Notes: generated by a model from the sequence alone, not told the origin. A stretch of DNA of 64,000 nt from Rhizobium leguminosarum bv. trifolii WSM2297 (GCF_000271845.1 NZ_JH719395.1:2828208-2892207); one strand, 5' to 3'. Counted from the stretch's first letter, positions 26,697 to 38,178 are shown. A program made the numbers and translations.

Positions 26697-27669
26697 ATGA
26701 CGATACTGGTGACGGGAAGCGCCGGCCACCTCGGCGAGGCGCTGATGCGTAGCCTGAGAGCGCAAGACCGGTCGGCGCGCGGCATCGATATCAAGCCGTC
26801 GGCTTTCACCGACATGGTCGGTTCGATCGGCGATCGCGCTTTCCTCAGGCAGGCGATGTCGGGCATCGACCGCGTCGTCCATGCCGCGACGCTGCATAAG
26901 CCGCATGTGGCGACCCACGGCAATCGCGATTTCCTCGACACCAATATCGGCGGCACGCTGAGTCTGCTCGAAGAGGCGGTCGCCGCGGCCGTTGCAAGCT
27001 TCGTCTTCACCAGCACCACCAGCGCCTTCGGTGCCGCGTTGACGCCGGCCGCCGGCCAGCCGGCCGCATGGATCACCGAGGAGGTGCTGCCGGTCGCAAG
27101 GAACATCTACGGCTCGCCGCCGAAGGCCTGTGCGAACTCTTCGCCCGCAAATCCCTCCTGCCGGTCGTCATTCTCAGGACCGCGCGTTTCTTCGCCGGGC
27201 GCGACGACGATCCTGATCTTCGCAACGTCTATTCGGCGGAAAACGCTGAGGCCAACGAGTTGCTTCATCGCCGCGCCGATATCGCCGATGTGGTCGGCGC
27301 CCATCTGCTGGCGCTGGAAAAGGCCCCGGCGATCGGTTCGGCCGCTACATCATCTCGGCCACGACGCCGTTTTCGTCGGACGATCTCGCAGAGATCAGGC
27401 GCGATGCGCCTGCCGCCGTCGAGCGGCTGTTTCCAGGCGCGAGCGCCCTCTATGCAGAGCACGGCTGGAAAATGTTCCCGACCCTCGACCGCGTCTACGT
27501 CAACCAACGCGCAAGGCGCGAACTCGGCTGGCAGCCGCGATATGATTTCCGTTTCGTGCTCGATTGCCTGCGCGACAACAGGGAATGGCGAAGCCCGCTG
27601 GCGCTCGACGTCGGCTCCAAGGGTTACCACGATGAGGTCTTCGCCGAAGGACCTTATCCGGTCGATTAG
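26697..27669 (+). pseudogene. NAD-dependent epimerase/dehydratase, broken by two frameshifts
   Basis: The protein of an extended-SDR epimerase is spread over three frames. It starts well (MTILVTGSAGHLGEALMRSL) and runs to RNIYG near 27110. The next frame continues LAAEGLCELFARKS to near 27337. The last frame continues GRYIISATTPFSSDDL to ELGWQPRYDF and a stop at 27669. The first break fits loss of about 10 bases just where YxxxK is expected, removing the catalytic lysine; the second fits loss of one T in ggtttcggc. Both could be real decay or sequencing error, but the first also deletes key residues. Confidence 0.85.
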
Positions 27670-27874
27670 GCAACGGCCTGAATTGCAGCTTCGGAAGCGT
27701 CATCCAGTTATCATGATCCCGTCATAGACCGTCTGGCGGGGATATGGGGCGACGAAATCCAGGGCGTGTCTGCCATCGGGAAATCGAATCCAAGGCCGGG
27801 GTGTCATTTGAAGCGGTGTCCGGCCTGAAGGCGGGCAGCCGTTGCAGGAACGCTTTTGACCGAGAGGGTATTTC

Positions 27875-29362
27875 ATGAAGAACGTCAGATCACATGCATC
27901 GCGGCTGTTCGCCGCGGTTCTCGCGGCATCCGCCGCCATTCCGGCCGCCGCAAGTGCCGAAAACTCCGCCGCTGTCGGCGGCCTCACCTTCGTCAACAAG
28001 GGCTTGGTCGGCATCGGCCGCATCCCGGCCAACCAGCGTGACAAATTCGGCGAGACCTTCGGTTCCGGCTCCGGCATGGCGATCGGTTCCGCCGCCTGGA
28101 GCCGCGACGGCGCCAGCTACAAGGGTACGCTCTATTTGCTGCCCGACCGCGGCTATAACGCCGTCGGCACCGTCGACTATCGGCCGCGCCTGAATACCAT
28201 CGCGATCGGCCTGACGCCGACCGCTCCGGGTGCGGCACCCGAGGCCGGCAAGGAACAGTCCGGCGTCGACGCAAAGCTGGTCGAATCCACACTCTTTGTC
28301 GACGACAAGGGTGGCGACATGACCGGTCTCGATCCGGAATCCGGCGTGCGTGCCGCTACCGGCGACTTCCCGCCACTGCCGCAAGCGGTGAACGGCAAGA
28401 TCGCGCTCGACGATGAGGCCATCATCCGCATGGCCGACGGTTCCATGTTCGTCAGCGACGAATATGGCCCCTATATCTATCGCTTCGCCGCCGACGGCCA
28501 CCTGCGTTCGGCTACCCAGCCGCCGAAGGCGCTGTTGCCGATGCGCAAGGGCGCGCTGAGCTTCGCCTCCAACAATCCCGGCCCCGGCGCATCCGCTCCG
28601 GATCCGAAGGATCCGGAGACCGGGCGCCAGAACAACCAGGGCCTCGAAGGCATGGCGATGACGCCGGACGGCAAGTTCATCATATCGGTGCTGCAATCGG
28701 CCGCCCGCCAGGATGGCGGCGATTCCAGCTCGACCCGCCAGAACACCCGCGCCATGATCTATGACGCCGCCGATCCTGATCACCTGAAACTGGTGCACGA
28801 ATACGTCGTGCCGCTGCCGGTCTTCAAGGACGCCAAGGACAAGACGGTGATCGCGGCAGAGAGCGAAATCGTCGCCCTTTCCGACAAGACCTTCCTGATG
28901 CTTGCCCGCGACAGCGGCAACGGTCAGAGCCTGAAGGGCGATACCTCGCTCTACCGCAAGATCAACATCGTCGATCTCTCCGGTGCGACCGATATTGCCG
29001 GCAGCGATTTCGACGCCGGCAAGCCGATCGCACCGAAGGGCGTCGTCGATCCCTCGCTGACACCGGCGACGCTGACACCGTTCATCGACATCAACGACAA
29101 GGCCGACCTTGCCCGCTTCGGCCTGCATAACGGCGCACCGAACGATAAGAACAATCTGTCGGAAAAATGGGAAGCCATGGGTCTTGCGAGCGTTCTCGAC
29201 CCGAACCTGCCGGACGACTATTTCCTGTTCGTCGCCAATGACAACGACTTCCTGACCCAGGATGGTTTCCAGGTAGGCGCAGCCTACAAGGCGGACGGCG
29301 GCGCCGATGTCGACACCATGTTCCAGGTCTTCCAGGTCACGCTTCCGGGCTTGAAGAAGTAA
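27875..29362 (+). CDS. Exported phytase-like esterase (PF13449 type)
   Basis: A 495-residue protein with signal peptide MKNVRSHASRLFAAVLAASAAIPAAASA, so periplasmic or secreted. The mature part resembles the esterase-like beta-propeller domain: LYLLPDRGYNAVGTVDYRPR, DGSMFVSDEYGPYIYRFAADG, NNQGLEGMAMTPDGKFI and MLARDSGNGQS. Family members are described as phytase-like phosphoesterases, often phosphate related, but activity is rarely shown. Start follows gagaggg. It stands alone between the epimerase pseudogene and 6S RNA; the 205-bp gap before it shows no other gene. Confidence 0.82.
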   Translation: MKNVRSHASRLFAAVLAASAAIPAAASAENSAAVGGLTFVNKGLVGIGRIPANQRDKFGETFGSGSGMAIGSAAWSRDGASYKGTLYLLPDRGYNAVGTVDYRPRLNTIAIGLTPTAPGAAPEAGKEQSGVDAKLVESTLFVDDKGGDMTGLDPESGVRAATGDFPPLPQAVNGKIALDDEAIIRMADGSMFVSDEYGPYIYRFAADGHLRSATQPPKALLPMRKGALSFASNNPGPGASAPDPKDPETGRQNNQGLEGMAMTPDGKFIISVLQSAARQDGGDSSSTRQNTRAMIYDAADPDHLKLVHEYVVPLPVFKDAKDKTVIAAESEIVALSDKTFLMLARDSGNGQSLKGDTSLYRKINIVDLSGATDIAGSDFDAGKPIAPKGVVDPSLTPATLTPFIDINDKADLARFGLHNGAPNDKNNLSEKWEAMGLASVLDPNLPDDYFLFVANDNDFLTQDGFQVGAAYKADGGADVDTMFQVFQVTLPGLKK

Positions 29363-29378
29363 CCGACGGGCGGAAAGA

Positions 29379-29405
29379 GGGCGGACGCGCAAGCCGCGTT
29401 CGCCC
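29379..29405 (+). terminator. GC-rich hairpin after the phytase-like gene
   Basis: GGGCGGACGCG and CGCGTTCGCCC pair over 11 bp (one G-T pair) around a 5-nt loop, 17 bp after the stop codon. There is no T-run, so it may be a weak or Rho-assisted terminator or a 3' stabiliser. Confidence 0.45.
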
Positions 29406-29436
29406 GCGTGACCGGCGTCTTCGACGCAAAAAGGGA

Positions 29437-29602
29437 AAGGTGCGATCCACGACCACCGGTGGATGTTTACGATCCTGGGTGCCTACAAACGTAGGTGGGC
29501 GCCGTGTGTCCAGGCCCACGGGCCTGGCCAGGGACAGCTCCCTTTGGATCGAGTATGGCCCCAGGGATTGTGGTTCCTGTCGAGAGGCGCAGACCGCATC
29601 GC
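29437..29602 (-). ncRNA. ssrS: 6S RNA
   Basis: On the minus strand, 66 bp after the zapA stop, lies a ~160-nt rod-like RNA. The ends pair (GCGAT near 29602 with ATCGC near 29443), the apical part is the hairpin CCAGGCCC-GTGGGCCTGG, and a CCTACGTTTGTAGG stem lies on the 3' side. A -10-like TATATAT (29604-29610) precedes it and TTTCCCTTTTT follows. Size, fold and the position next to zapA fit alphaproteobacterial 6S RNA, which holds sigma-70 RNA polymerase in stationary phase. The strand is chosen from promoter, T-run and zapA direction. A small ORF on the plus strand here is spurious. Confidence 0.78.
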
Positions 29603-29667
29603 GATATATAAGGTCGTTTGCGCCGGCGCGCCAGTGGCGGCGGCAAGTCGTCCTTATTTAATTGAGA

Positions 29668-30045
29668 TCAGTTAAGTTCAGGCCCGGGCCGGCCGTTCAG
29701 TTTGTCGGTGATGCCGCGAATGCGGGTTGAAACTTCACTCAGCGCCGCCGCCAGATTTTCTTCGGTGCGGGCGGTGGCCGCAAGCACCGTGTCGCGGTTG
29801 CCGCGCAAGGACTCGAGTTCGGATTCCAGCCCGGCGACGCGGCGCGTCAGCTCGGCAATTTCGTCCATGATCATGATACCGGCCATCACCGTGATCCTGA
29901 GATCGCCGATTTCACCGAACTGCCCCTTGAGATGGCCGACATAGCGGTCGAAACGGGTGGCAAGATCGGTCAGGTGATCCTCCTGCCCTTCCTCGCAGGC
30001 CATGCGATAGGCCTTGCCATCGATCGTTACCGTCACCTGCGCCAT
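29668..30045 (-). CDS. zapA: Cell division protein ZapA
   Basis: A 125-residue ZapA protein: N-terminal globular part MAQVTVTIDGKAYRMACEEG with LATRFDRYVGHLK, then a long coiled coil (ELTRRVAGLESELESLRGN). It bundles FtsZ filaments at midcell. The conserved DUF4164-zapA-6S order of Rhizobiales is seen here. Between zapA and the upstream DUF4164 gene lies a double palindrome of about 115 bp. Confidence 0.92.
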   Translation of the reverse strand: MAQVTVTIDGKAYRMACEEGQEDHLTDLATRFDRYVGHLKGQFGEIGDLRITVMAGIMIMDEIAELTRRVAGLESELESLRGNRDTVLAATARTEENLAAALSEVSTRIRGITDKLNGRPGPELN

Positions 30046-30062
30046 ATCAAACTCTCTTTATG

Positions 30063-30177
30063 AGAGCATGATGCCGAAAAGTGTTAGCGGTTTTCGGACG
30101 ACATCATGCTCTAACTCTTTAAATTAGAACAAGGTTTCTGATTTTGGGCCAACCTGGCCTAAAATCATCCTGTTCTA
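30063..30177. repeat. Two adjacent rhizobial palindromes
   Basis: Unit one (30063-30112) has arms GAGCATGATG and CATCATGCTC around ccgaaaagtgttagcggttt. Unit two (30125-30177) has arms TAGAACA and TGTTCTA with inner GATTTT/AAAATC. Both are widespread intergenic palindromes in rhizobia. Unit two runs into the stop codon of the DUF4164 gene at 30175-30177. Confidence 0.75.
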
Positions 30178-30447
30178 GCGATCCAGAACCGCGCGGATCG
30201 TTTCCATGGCCGTCACCAGCCGCCGCGATACCTCGCGGTTGACTTCCTCCAGCCGGTTGGCCCGGAATTCCGCCTGGTCGAGCTCCTGCGCCAGCCGGGA
30301 GCGGTCGGCGTGCACGCGCCGCACCTCGCCCTCGATCTCGCCCTGCTCACGCTCCCGCTCGACGCGCATGTCGACGGCGTTTTCGAGGCTCGAAATCGCC
30401 TGTCTCAATTCGTTGAGCGCTGCTTCCATGGTTTTGCCTGTGGGCAT
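30175..30447 (-). CDS. DUF4164 coiled-coil protein
   Basis: A 90-residue, almost wholly coiled-coil protein (ELRQAISSLENAVDMRVERERE, RRVHADRSRLAQELDQAEFR). It is found upstream of zapA throughout Rhizobiales, so a link to cell division or ZapA is plausible but unproven. The start at 30447 has gggaaag 5 bp upstream; ATG at 30450 or 30429 are alternatives. Its stop codon is part of a palindromic repeat. Confidence 0.75.
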   Translation of the reverse strand: MPTGKTMEAALNELRQAISSLENAVDMRVEREREQGEIEGEVRRVHADRSRLAQELDQAEFRANRLEEVNREVSRRLVTAMETIRAVLDR

Positions 30448-30783
30448 CATGCTTTCCCGAGTCCCGCGCAGGATCCGCGAATCGGCACGCCGCGCCGATC
30501 CTGCGATTTCAAAAGGATATGCAGCTCGCCGACGGCCCGTCAATAAATCCTGTCACTTGCCCACCGGCCTATCTTGTGGATGAGCGTTTTAGATATCCTC
30601 GTCACACAAGATTTGTCTTTTGTACAATCGCACGATCAAATGTCAAAAATCGCGGCGGCCCGCCCGGATTTGGCGTCCCATTTATTGACTTGCCAGCGCC
30701 AACTGCTATGTGTCTGCCGCTTTCACTCGATGGTCTTGGAGGCTCGAGGCCATCCCCCGACACCCGGAACTTGCGGAAAAGCC
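30448..30783. other. Divergent intergenic region between DUF4164 and tkt
   Basis: A 336-bp region with no supported gene. It must hold the promoters of tkt (rightward) and of the DUF4164-zapA-6S unit (leftward). TTGACT at 30685-30690 followed by CTATGT at 30706-30711 is the best tkt candidate, but the spacing of 15 bp is short. AT-rich sequence with several tttgt/acaa segments lies at 30595-30655 and could hold a regulator site. Confidence 0.4.
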
Positions 30784-32757
<1,974 letters not shown>

Positions 32758-32758
32758 T

Positions 32759-32780
32759 GAGGGCGCCTTGAGGCGCTCTC
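32759..32780 (+). terminator. Hairpin between tkt and gap
   Basis: GAGGGCGCC and GGCGCTCTC pair over 9 bp (one G-T) around a ttga loop directly after the tkt stop. No T-run follows, so it more likely attenuates or protects mRNA within a tkt-gap transcript than stops it fully. Confidence 0.4.
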
Positions 32781-32838
32781 CATCTCCTCAATTCCAGGCC
32801 CGCTCTATCGGGCTCTATTCTATCGGGAGTGAATGAAC

Positions 32839-33849
32839 ATGACAGTCAAGGTTGCCATCAACGGTTTCGGCCGCATCGGCCGCAACATCCTCCGCGCTAT
32901 CGTTGAATCCGGCCGCACCGACATCGAAGTCGTCGCCATCAACGATCTCGGTCCAGTCGAGACCAACGCCCACCTGCTGCGCTACGACTCGATCCACGGC
33001 CGTTTCCCGGCAACCGTAAAGGTCGAGGGTGACACGATCATCGTCGGCAACGGCAAGCCGATCAAGGTCACGGCGATCAAGGATCCGGCAACGCTGCCGC
33101 ACCGCGAGCTCGGCGTCGACATCGCGATGGAATGCACCGGCATCTTCACCGCACGCGACAAGGCAGCCGCTCACCTGACGGCCGGCGCCAAGCGCGTCAT
33201 CGTTTCGGCGCCTGCAGACGGTGCCGACCTCACTGTCGTCTTCGGCGTCAACCACGACCAGCTCACCAAGGAGCATATGGTCATTTCCAACGCCTCCTGC
33301 ACCACCAACTGCCTGGTGCCGGTCGTGAAGGTGCTCGACGACGCCGTCGGCATCGACCATGGCTTCATGACGACCATCCACTCCTACACCGGCGACCAGC
33401 CGACGCTCGACACGATGCACAAGGACCTGTATCGCGCCCGCGCCGCCGCCCTTTCGATGATCCCAACCTCGACGGGTGCCGCCAAGGCCGTCGGCCTCGT
33501 TCTGCCGCACCTGAAGGGCAAGCTCGACGGTACCTCGATCCGCGTTCCGACCCCGAACGTATCGGTCGTCGACTTCAAGTTCGTCGCCAAGAAGGCGACC
33601 AGCGTCGGCGAAATCAACGAAGCCGTCCAGGCTGCTGCGAACGGCAAGCTGAAGGGGATCCTCGGCTACACCGACGAGCCGCTCGTCTCCCGCGACTTCA
33701 ACCACGACAGCCACTCCTCGATCTTCGCAACCGATCAGACCAAGGTCATGGAAGGCAACTTCGTGCGCGTCCTGTCCTGGTACGACAACGAGTGGGGCTT
33801 CTCCAGCCGCATGTCCGATACGGCCGTCGCTTTCGCCAAGCTCATCTAA
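32839..33849 (+). CDS. gap: Glyceraldehyde-3-phosphate dehydrogenase
   Basis: 336-residue type I GAPDH. The NAD fold starts [16 protein letters not shown]36 in INDLG fits NAD preference, catalytic C154 lies in SNASCTTNC and H181 in HSYTGDQ. The start at 32839 (MTVKV) is the family N-terminus; an in-frame ATG at 32833 would add two residues and lies too near the gggag site. The gene lies 81 bp after tkt and ends in a strong terminator. It works in gluconeogenesis and lower glycolysis with the nearby pgk. Confidence 0.96.
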   Translation: MTVKVAINGFGRIGRNILRAIVESGRTDIEVVAINDLGPVETNAHLLRYDSIHGRFPATVKVEGDTIIVGNGKPIKVTAIKDPATLPHRELGVDIAMECTGIFTARDKAAAHLTAGAKRVIVSAPADGADLTVVFGVNHDQLTKEHMVISNASCTTNCLVPVVKVLDDAVGIDHGFMTTIHSYTGDQPTLDTMHKDLYRARAAALSMIPTSTGAAKAVGLVLPHLKGKLDGTSIRVPTPNVSVVDFKFVAKKATSVGEINEAVQAAANGKLKGILGYTDEPLVSRDFNHDSHSSIFATDQTKVMEGNFVRVLSWYDNEWGFSSRMSDTAVAFAKLI

Positions 33850-33874
33850 GAGCCCGACGATCGACTATCGCAAG

Positions 33875-33898
33875 CGGCCCGGGAAACCGGGCCGTTTT
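33875..33898 (+). terminator. Intrinsic terminator of gap
   Basis: CGGCCCGG-gaaa-CCGGGCCG followed by TTTT, 25 bp after the gap stop codon. A perfect 8-bp GC stem with a tetraloop; marks the end of the tkt-gap unit. Confidence 0.88.
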
Positions 33899-34077
33899 GT
33901 TATCCGCGCTCATGCCGCATCATTTCCCATTTCCAGCACCGGATCTGGTAGGATAGGCGGCCTTGGGCATTCGACGTGCACAGACCCCTGAGTACCGGCT
34001 CGGTTCCGAAGCCGGTCACGGCGTCATCGATAACCCCTGCAGCCGCATCGTCGTCTGGGGGAGATAAAGAGAGATGG

Positions 34078-34392
34078 ATGGATTACTTTACCGTAGAAAT
34101 CGACGGCCGCGCCGTTGCCAGCTTTCGCTCCGAAAATCACGAGGATGCGACGCATTTCTTCGAGGCGGAAGACTTCCGCGACGACCTGACCATCCTGGAG
34201 TCCGAGGGCAAGCCCCTATGGGACCGCAAGGCCGCGCTCAGCCTGCGCAAGGCGACCGCCGAAGAAGCAAGCGAAGTCGAGCATGCCTATGAATTCGACG
34301 ACGACCCCGAAAGAACCATCGAGGACGAGTTCGTCGTTTTCCTCGTGCCGGTCGCGGATCTGACCGACGAGGGCGAGGACACCGAAGACTGA
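34078..34392 (+). CDS. Small acidic conserved protein
   Basis: A 104-residue protein starting MDYFTVEIDGRAVASFRSEN, with ggggagat upstream at fair spacing. It is very acidic, especially at the C-terminus (FDDDPERTIEDEF, DEGEDTED). There is no signal or membrane segment. I recognise it as a conserved rhizobial hypothetical protein with no assigned domain. A long hairpin (ccacaccgaag-gacgg-cttcggtgtgg) follows at about 34410-34436 but has no T-run. Confidence 0.7.
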   Translation: MDYFTVEIDGRAVASFRSENHEDATHFFEAEDFRDDLTILESEGKPLWDRKAALSLRKATAEEASEVEHAYEFDDDPERTIEDEFVVFLVPVADLTDEGEDTED

Positions 34393-34553
34393 CGCCGGCT
34401 TCGAAAGCCACACCGAAGGACGGCTTCGGTGTGGCGTCGCCGCTCGCAGGCAAGGTTGGATGACGGGGTTGGCAATCCGCTGACCAAGCGTGATAGTTTG
34501 AGGATATGCGCAACGCTGCAGAATGGCTGGAACGATCCAAATGGAGGCGATAA

Positions 34554-34733
34554 ATGGCAGAGGCACAAAAACGCTTGTCCCACTCCACCCTCAAGCGGCG
34601 GCAGCGGTTTCACCCAAAGCGGGACGTCAGACCGGCCGTGCTGGCAAAGGCTAATCGTCTGGTCATCTCGGTTACCGCCCTCATCGGTCTCGCGTTTCTC
34701 GCCATCATCATAGTTCAGGCAGTGCTGGGATAG
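34554..34733 (+). CDS. Small single-span membrane protein (59 aa)
   Basis: A short ORF with an excellent ribosome site (ggaggcgata) encodes MAEAQKRLSHSTLKRRQRFH followed by a basic segment and one hydrophobic helix (LVISVTALIGLAFLAIIIVQAVLG) to the C-terminus. The highly basic N-terminus should stay in the cytoplasm (N-in). No known family. Coding support comes from the ribosome site, the clear basic-plus-helix design and the isolated position; it is below the usual gene-caller length. Confidence 0.65.
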   Translation: MAEAQKRLSHSTLKRRQRFHPKRDVRPAVLAKANRLVISVTALIGLAFLAIIIVQAVLG

Positions 34734-35031
34734 CAAAGCAGCGGCGGACCGGCAGGAAAAATCCGTGCCTGTCTCTTTTGCCCTGCTCCCGCCTGATTTT
34801 CCTATACATTCTTTATAGAGATTTTCTCCCGTAGCATTCCAAGTCGGCTGGTCCTCCGGCAGCCGTTCAGCATCATGATGCAGCATCGCGACGAGGTTAA
34901 GCCGCAAGGCCTACCCTTCTCTGACATTTTGCCGTTTACTGATGGACTGCCGCGCGTGAGGGAGGGCTTGGATGACGCGGATCGGCCCGAGGTGGCTGGT
35001 TTCGTGAAGCAGTCGATGGAAAGGGGTGGGC
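34734..35031 (+). other. Intergenic leader before the K+/H+ antiporter
   Basis: 298 bp without a supported gene. An AT-richer part (cctatacattctttatagag, 34800-34821) may hold the antiporter promoter, leaving a transcribed leader of about 200 nt. An open frame from 34875 runs into the antiporter gene in another frame; it has no ribosome site and no family match, so I do not call it. Confidence 0.35.
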
Positions 35032-36906
35032 ATGGAAGCGTTCTACATCGTGGTGCTGGTCTCGACGGCGCTCGTGCTTCTTGCCGCTTTTTCAAGCCTG
35101 CTCGCCTTCCGGTTCGGCGCCCCGCTGCTGCTGCTTTTCCTGATGATCGGCCTTGCCGCCGGCGTCGATGGCCTCGGCATCGAGTTCAGCAACAATTATC
35201 TCGCCTATATTCTCGGCTCCATCGCCCTCGCCGTCATCCTGTTTGATTCCGGCTTCGGCACGCCGATGCAGGCCTTCCGGCTGGCGGCCGTGCCCTCGCT
35301 GGCGCTCGCCTCGGTCGGCGTGCTGATCACCGCCTCGCTCTTTGCCGTCGCCGCCATGTGGCTTTTGAATTTCACCTGGCTGGAAGGCATGCTGCTCGGC
35401 TCGATCGTCGCCTCGACCGATGCCGCCGCCGTCTTCTTCCTGCTGCGCATCGGCGGCATCAACATCCGCGACAAGGTGCGCTCGACGCTGGAAGTCGAAT
35501 CCGGCACCAACGACCCGATGGCGATCTTCCTCACCATCGCCCTCGTCGAGGTGCTGGCAAGCGGCGAGCGGTATTCCGGCATCAATATCGGCATGCTCGC
35601 CATGTTCGTCCAGCAGATGGGCCTCGGCGTCATTCTCGGCCTGCTCGGCGGCATGATGATCGTGCTGATCGTCAGCAAGCTCGACACCGATCGCGGCCTG
35701 ACGCCGATCTTCGTGCTGGCGCTTGCCCTCCTTGTCTTCTCCTTTACGGGTGCTGTCGGCGGCAGCGGCTTCCTCGCCGTCTATGTCGCCGGCATTTACG
35801 CCGGAAACCGCAAGATGCAGGCGATCGGCACCATCAAACGGTTCCAGGACGGCATGACCTGGCTGGCGCAGATCATCATGTTCCTGGTGCTCGGCCTGCT
35901 TGCCACGCCGTCGCAGTTCCCTGTGATCATCGTGCCGGCGATTCTGCTTGCCCTCTTCCTGATCTTCGTCGCCCGGCCGTTGGCGATCTGGCTGTCGCTG
36001 CTCCCCTTCGATTACACGCAGCAGGAGATCGGCTTCGTTGCCTGGGTCGGCCTGCGCGGCGCCGTCTCCATCCTGCTTGCCATCATGCCGATCCTCGGCG
36101 GCCTGGAAAACGGCCAGATCTATTTCAACACGGCCTTCATTATCGTGCTGGTCTCCCTGCTCATACAGGGCTGGACGATCAAGCCGGTCGCCAAGAAGCT
36201 CGGCCTGATCATTCCGCCGCGCATCGGCGCCGTCGACAAGGTCGAGGTCGACCTGCCGGGTGCAGCACACCACGAACTGCTCTCGTACCGCGTCATCAAG
36301 GACAGTCCGGTACTGCGCGGCGAGCGCATACCGCGCTGGGCAACCCCTTCGCTGGTCATCCGCGACGGCAAGTCGATGCGCTACCAATATGCCGGCCGGC
36401 TGCGCGAGAACGATCTCGTCTATCTCTTCATTGTGCCGAGTTATTCCCGCCTGCTCGACCGGCTCTTCGCCAGCCGTGCGCCGGTGGATGAGGACGATGC
36501 CGAATTCTTCGGCGCCTTCGCGCTCTCGCCTGCCCGCCCCGCGGCCGATCTCGACGCCGCCTATGGTCCCGGCCTGCTCAACGAATCCGAAAAGGGCCTG
36601 ACGATCGCCGAATTGATGCGGCAGCGCCTCGGCGGCAAAGCCGATTATGCCGACCGCGTCCGCCTCGGCTCAATCATCCTCATCGTCCGCGATCTCGACG
36701 AGCACGATCATGTCAGCTCCGTCGGCATGTCGCTCGAAGCCGTCGAACCGGCGATCACGCTGCCGATCTTCATCAATCTCAAGGACATTATCCAGCGCAT
36801 CCGCGACCGGCTGAAGGGGCGCCGGAGCCGAGAGGCAGCCGCCTCCGAAGGCGCTCCGAAAGCAGCAGCCGGACGCGACGAAGGCACACACGAAAACGGT
36901 CGCTGA
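35032..36906 (+). CDS. K+/H+ (CPA1-type) antiporter with TrkA-C and CorC-like tail
   Basis: A 624-residue inner-membrane antiporter like NhaP2/CvrA. About twelve helices start at residue 5; the ion-binding motif of CPA1 proteins is in ESGTNDPMAIFLTIALVEVL and GLRGAVSILLAIMP. The cytoplasmic part has a TrkA-C domain (about 400-480) and a CorC/HlyC-like end. Exchanges K+ (or Na+) for H+ and so protects pH and osmotic balance. The ATG at 35032 is chosen; a GTG six bases upstream is possible. It sits inside the glycolytic block, 69 bp before pgk. Confidence 0.88.
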   Translation: MEAFYIVVLVSTALVLLAAFSSLLAFRFGAPLLLLFLMIGLAAGVDGLGIEFSNNYLAYILGSIALAVILFDSGFGTPMQAFRLAAVPSLALASVGVLITASLFAVAAMWLLNFTWLEGMLLGSIVASTDAAAVFFLLRIGGINIRDKVRSTLEVESGTNDPMAIFLTIALVEVLASGERYSGINIGMLAMFVQQMGLGVILGLLGGMMIVLIVSKLDTDRGLTPIFVLALALLVFSFTGAVGGSGFLAVYVAGIYAGNRKMQAIGTIKRFQDGMTWLAQIIMFLVLGLLATPSQFPVIIVPAILLALFLIFVARPLAIWLSLLPFDYTQQEIGFVAWVGLRGAVSILLAIMPILGGLENGQIYFNTAFIIVLVSLLIQGWTIKPVAKKLGLIIPPRIGAVDKVEVDLPGAAHHELLSYRVIKDSPVLRGERIPRWATPSLVIRDGKSMRYQYAGRLRENDLVYLFIVPSYSRLLDRLFASRAPVDEDDAEFFGAFALSPARPAADLDAAYGPGLLNESEKGLTIAELMRQRLGGKADYADRVRLGSIILIVRDLDEHDHVSSVGMSLEAVEPAITLPIFINLKDIIQRIRDRLKGRRSREAAASEGAPKAAAGRDEGTHENGR

Positions 36907-36975
36907 ACGCCTTGCGTCTCGAATGATCCTTGCTATGGTCGGCGCAATTTCCGCCAACCAAGACTGGATCTCCCC

Positions 36976-38178
36976 ATGCCTTCCTTCAAGACCCTCGACG
37001 ATCTCTCCGACATCCGCGGCAAGCGCGTTCTCGTCCGCGTCGATCTCAACGTCCCGGTCAAGGACGGCAAGGTCACCGATACGACGCGCATCGAGCGTGT
37101 GGCGCCGACGATCCTCGAACTGTCCGAAAAGGGCGCCAAGGTGATCCTGCTGGCCCATTTCGGCCGGCCGAAGGACGGCCCTTCGCCGGATCTGTCGCTG
37201 TCGCTGATCGCCCCTTCCGTCGAGGAAGTATTGGATCATGCCGTGTCGACGGCCTCCGACTGCATCGGCGAGGCCGCCGCCTCCGCCGTCGCGACGATGA
37301 ATGACGGCGATATCCTGCTTCTGGAAAACACCCGCTTCCACAAGGGCGAGGAAAAGAACGACCCCGACTTCACCAAGGCGCTTGCCGCCAACGGCGACAT
37401 CTATGTCAATGACGCCTTCTCCGCCGCCCACCGCGCCCACGCCTCCACGGAAGGCCTTGCCCACCACCTGCCGGCCTATGCCGGCCGCACCATGCAGGCC
37501 GAGCTGGAGGCGCTGGAAAAGGGTCTGGGTGATCCCGCCCGCCCGGTCGTCGCGATCGTCGGCGGCGCCAAGGTCTCGACCAAGATCGACCTGCTGATGA
37601 ATCTGGTGAAGAAGGTCGATGCGCTCGTCATCGGCGGCGGCATGGCCAATACCTTCATCGCCGCCCGCGGCACCAATGTCGGCAAGTCGCTCTGCGAGCA
37701 TGATCTCGCCGAAACCGCCAAGCAGATCATGATCGAGGCAGCGACCGCCGGCTGCGCCATCATCCTGCCGGAAGACGGCGTGATTGCCCGCGAGTTCAAG
37801 GCGGGTGCCGCCAACGAGACGGTCGATATCGACTCTATTCCCGCCGATGCCATGGTGCTCGACGTCGGCCCGAAATCCGTCCAAGCCATCAGCGCCTGGA
37901 TCGAGCGCGCTTCGACCCTCGTCTGGAACGGCCCGCTCGGCGCCTTCGAGATCGAGCCCTTCGATGCCGCAACCGTCGCCGCCGCGCAATACGCCGCCGA
38001 GCGCACCTCGGCCGGCAAGCTCACCTCGGTTGCCGGTGGCGGCGACACCGTCTCGGCGCTGAACCATGCCGGCGTTGCCGACGACTTCACCTATGTTTCC
38101 ACAGCCGGCGGCGCCTTCCTCGAATGGATGGAAGGTAAGGAGCTTCCCGGCGTCGCCGTCCTGAACGCCGCTCGCTAA
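36976..38178 (+). CDS. pgk: Phosphoglycerate kinase
   Basis: Transfers phosphate between 1,3-bisphosphoglycerate and ADP. The 400-residue protein is full length with the substrate motif [11 protein letters not shown] (about 21-31), LLAHFGRPK, the hinge [16 protein letters not shown] and the ATP-binding GGGDTVSAL near the end. Start at 36976 ([10 protein letters not shown]). Works next to GAPDH in the same direction, either in gluconeogenesis or lower glycolysis. Followed by a large hairpin and an intrinsic terminator. Confidence 0.96.
   Translation: MPSFKTLDDLSDIRGKRVLVRVDLNVPVKDGKVTDTTRIERVAPTILELSEKGAKVILLAHFGRPKDGPSPDLSLSLIAPSVEEVLDHAVSTASDCIGEAAASAVATMNDGDILLLENTRFHKGEEKNDPDFTKALAANGDIYVNDAFSAAHRAHASTEGLAHHLPAYAGRTMQAELEALEKGLGDPARPVVAIVGGAKVSTKIDLLMNLVKKVDALVIGGGMANTFIAARGTNVGKSLCEHDLAETAKQIMIEAATAGCAIILPEDGVIAREFKAGAANETVDIDSIPADAMVLDVGPKSVQAISAWIERASTLVWNGPLGAFEIEPFDAATVAAAQYAAERTSAGKLTSVAGGGDTVSALNHAGVADDFTYVSTAGGAFLEWMEGKELPGVAVLNAAR

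Noticed and set aside
29463..29675. Small plus-strand ORF between the phytase-like gene and zapA
   Set aside because: It is not preceded by a ribosome site and coincides with the 6S RNA structure on the other strand.
34875..35246. Open frame overlapping the start of the K+/H+ antiporter
   Set aside because: No ribosome site or known motif, and two thirds of it overlap the antiporter's first helices in another frame.
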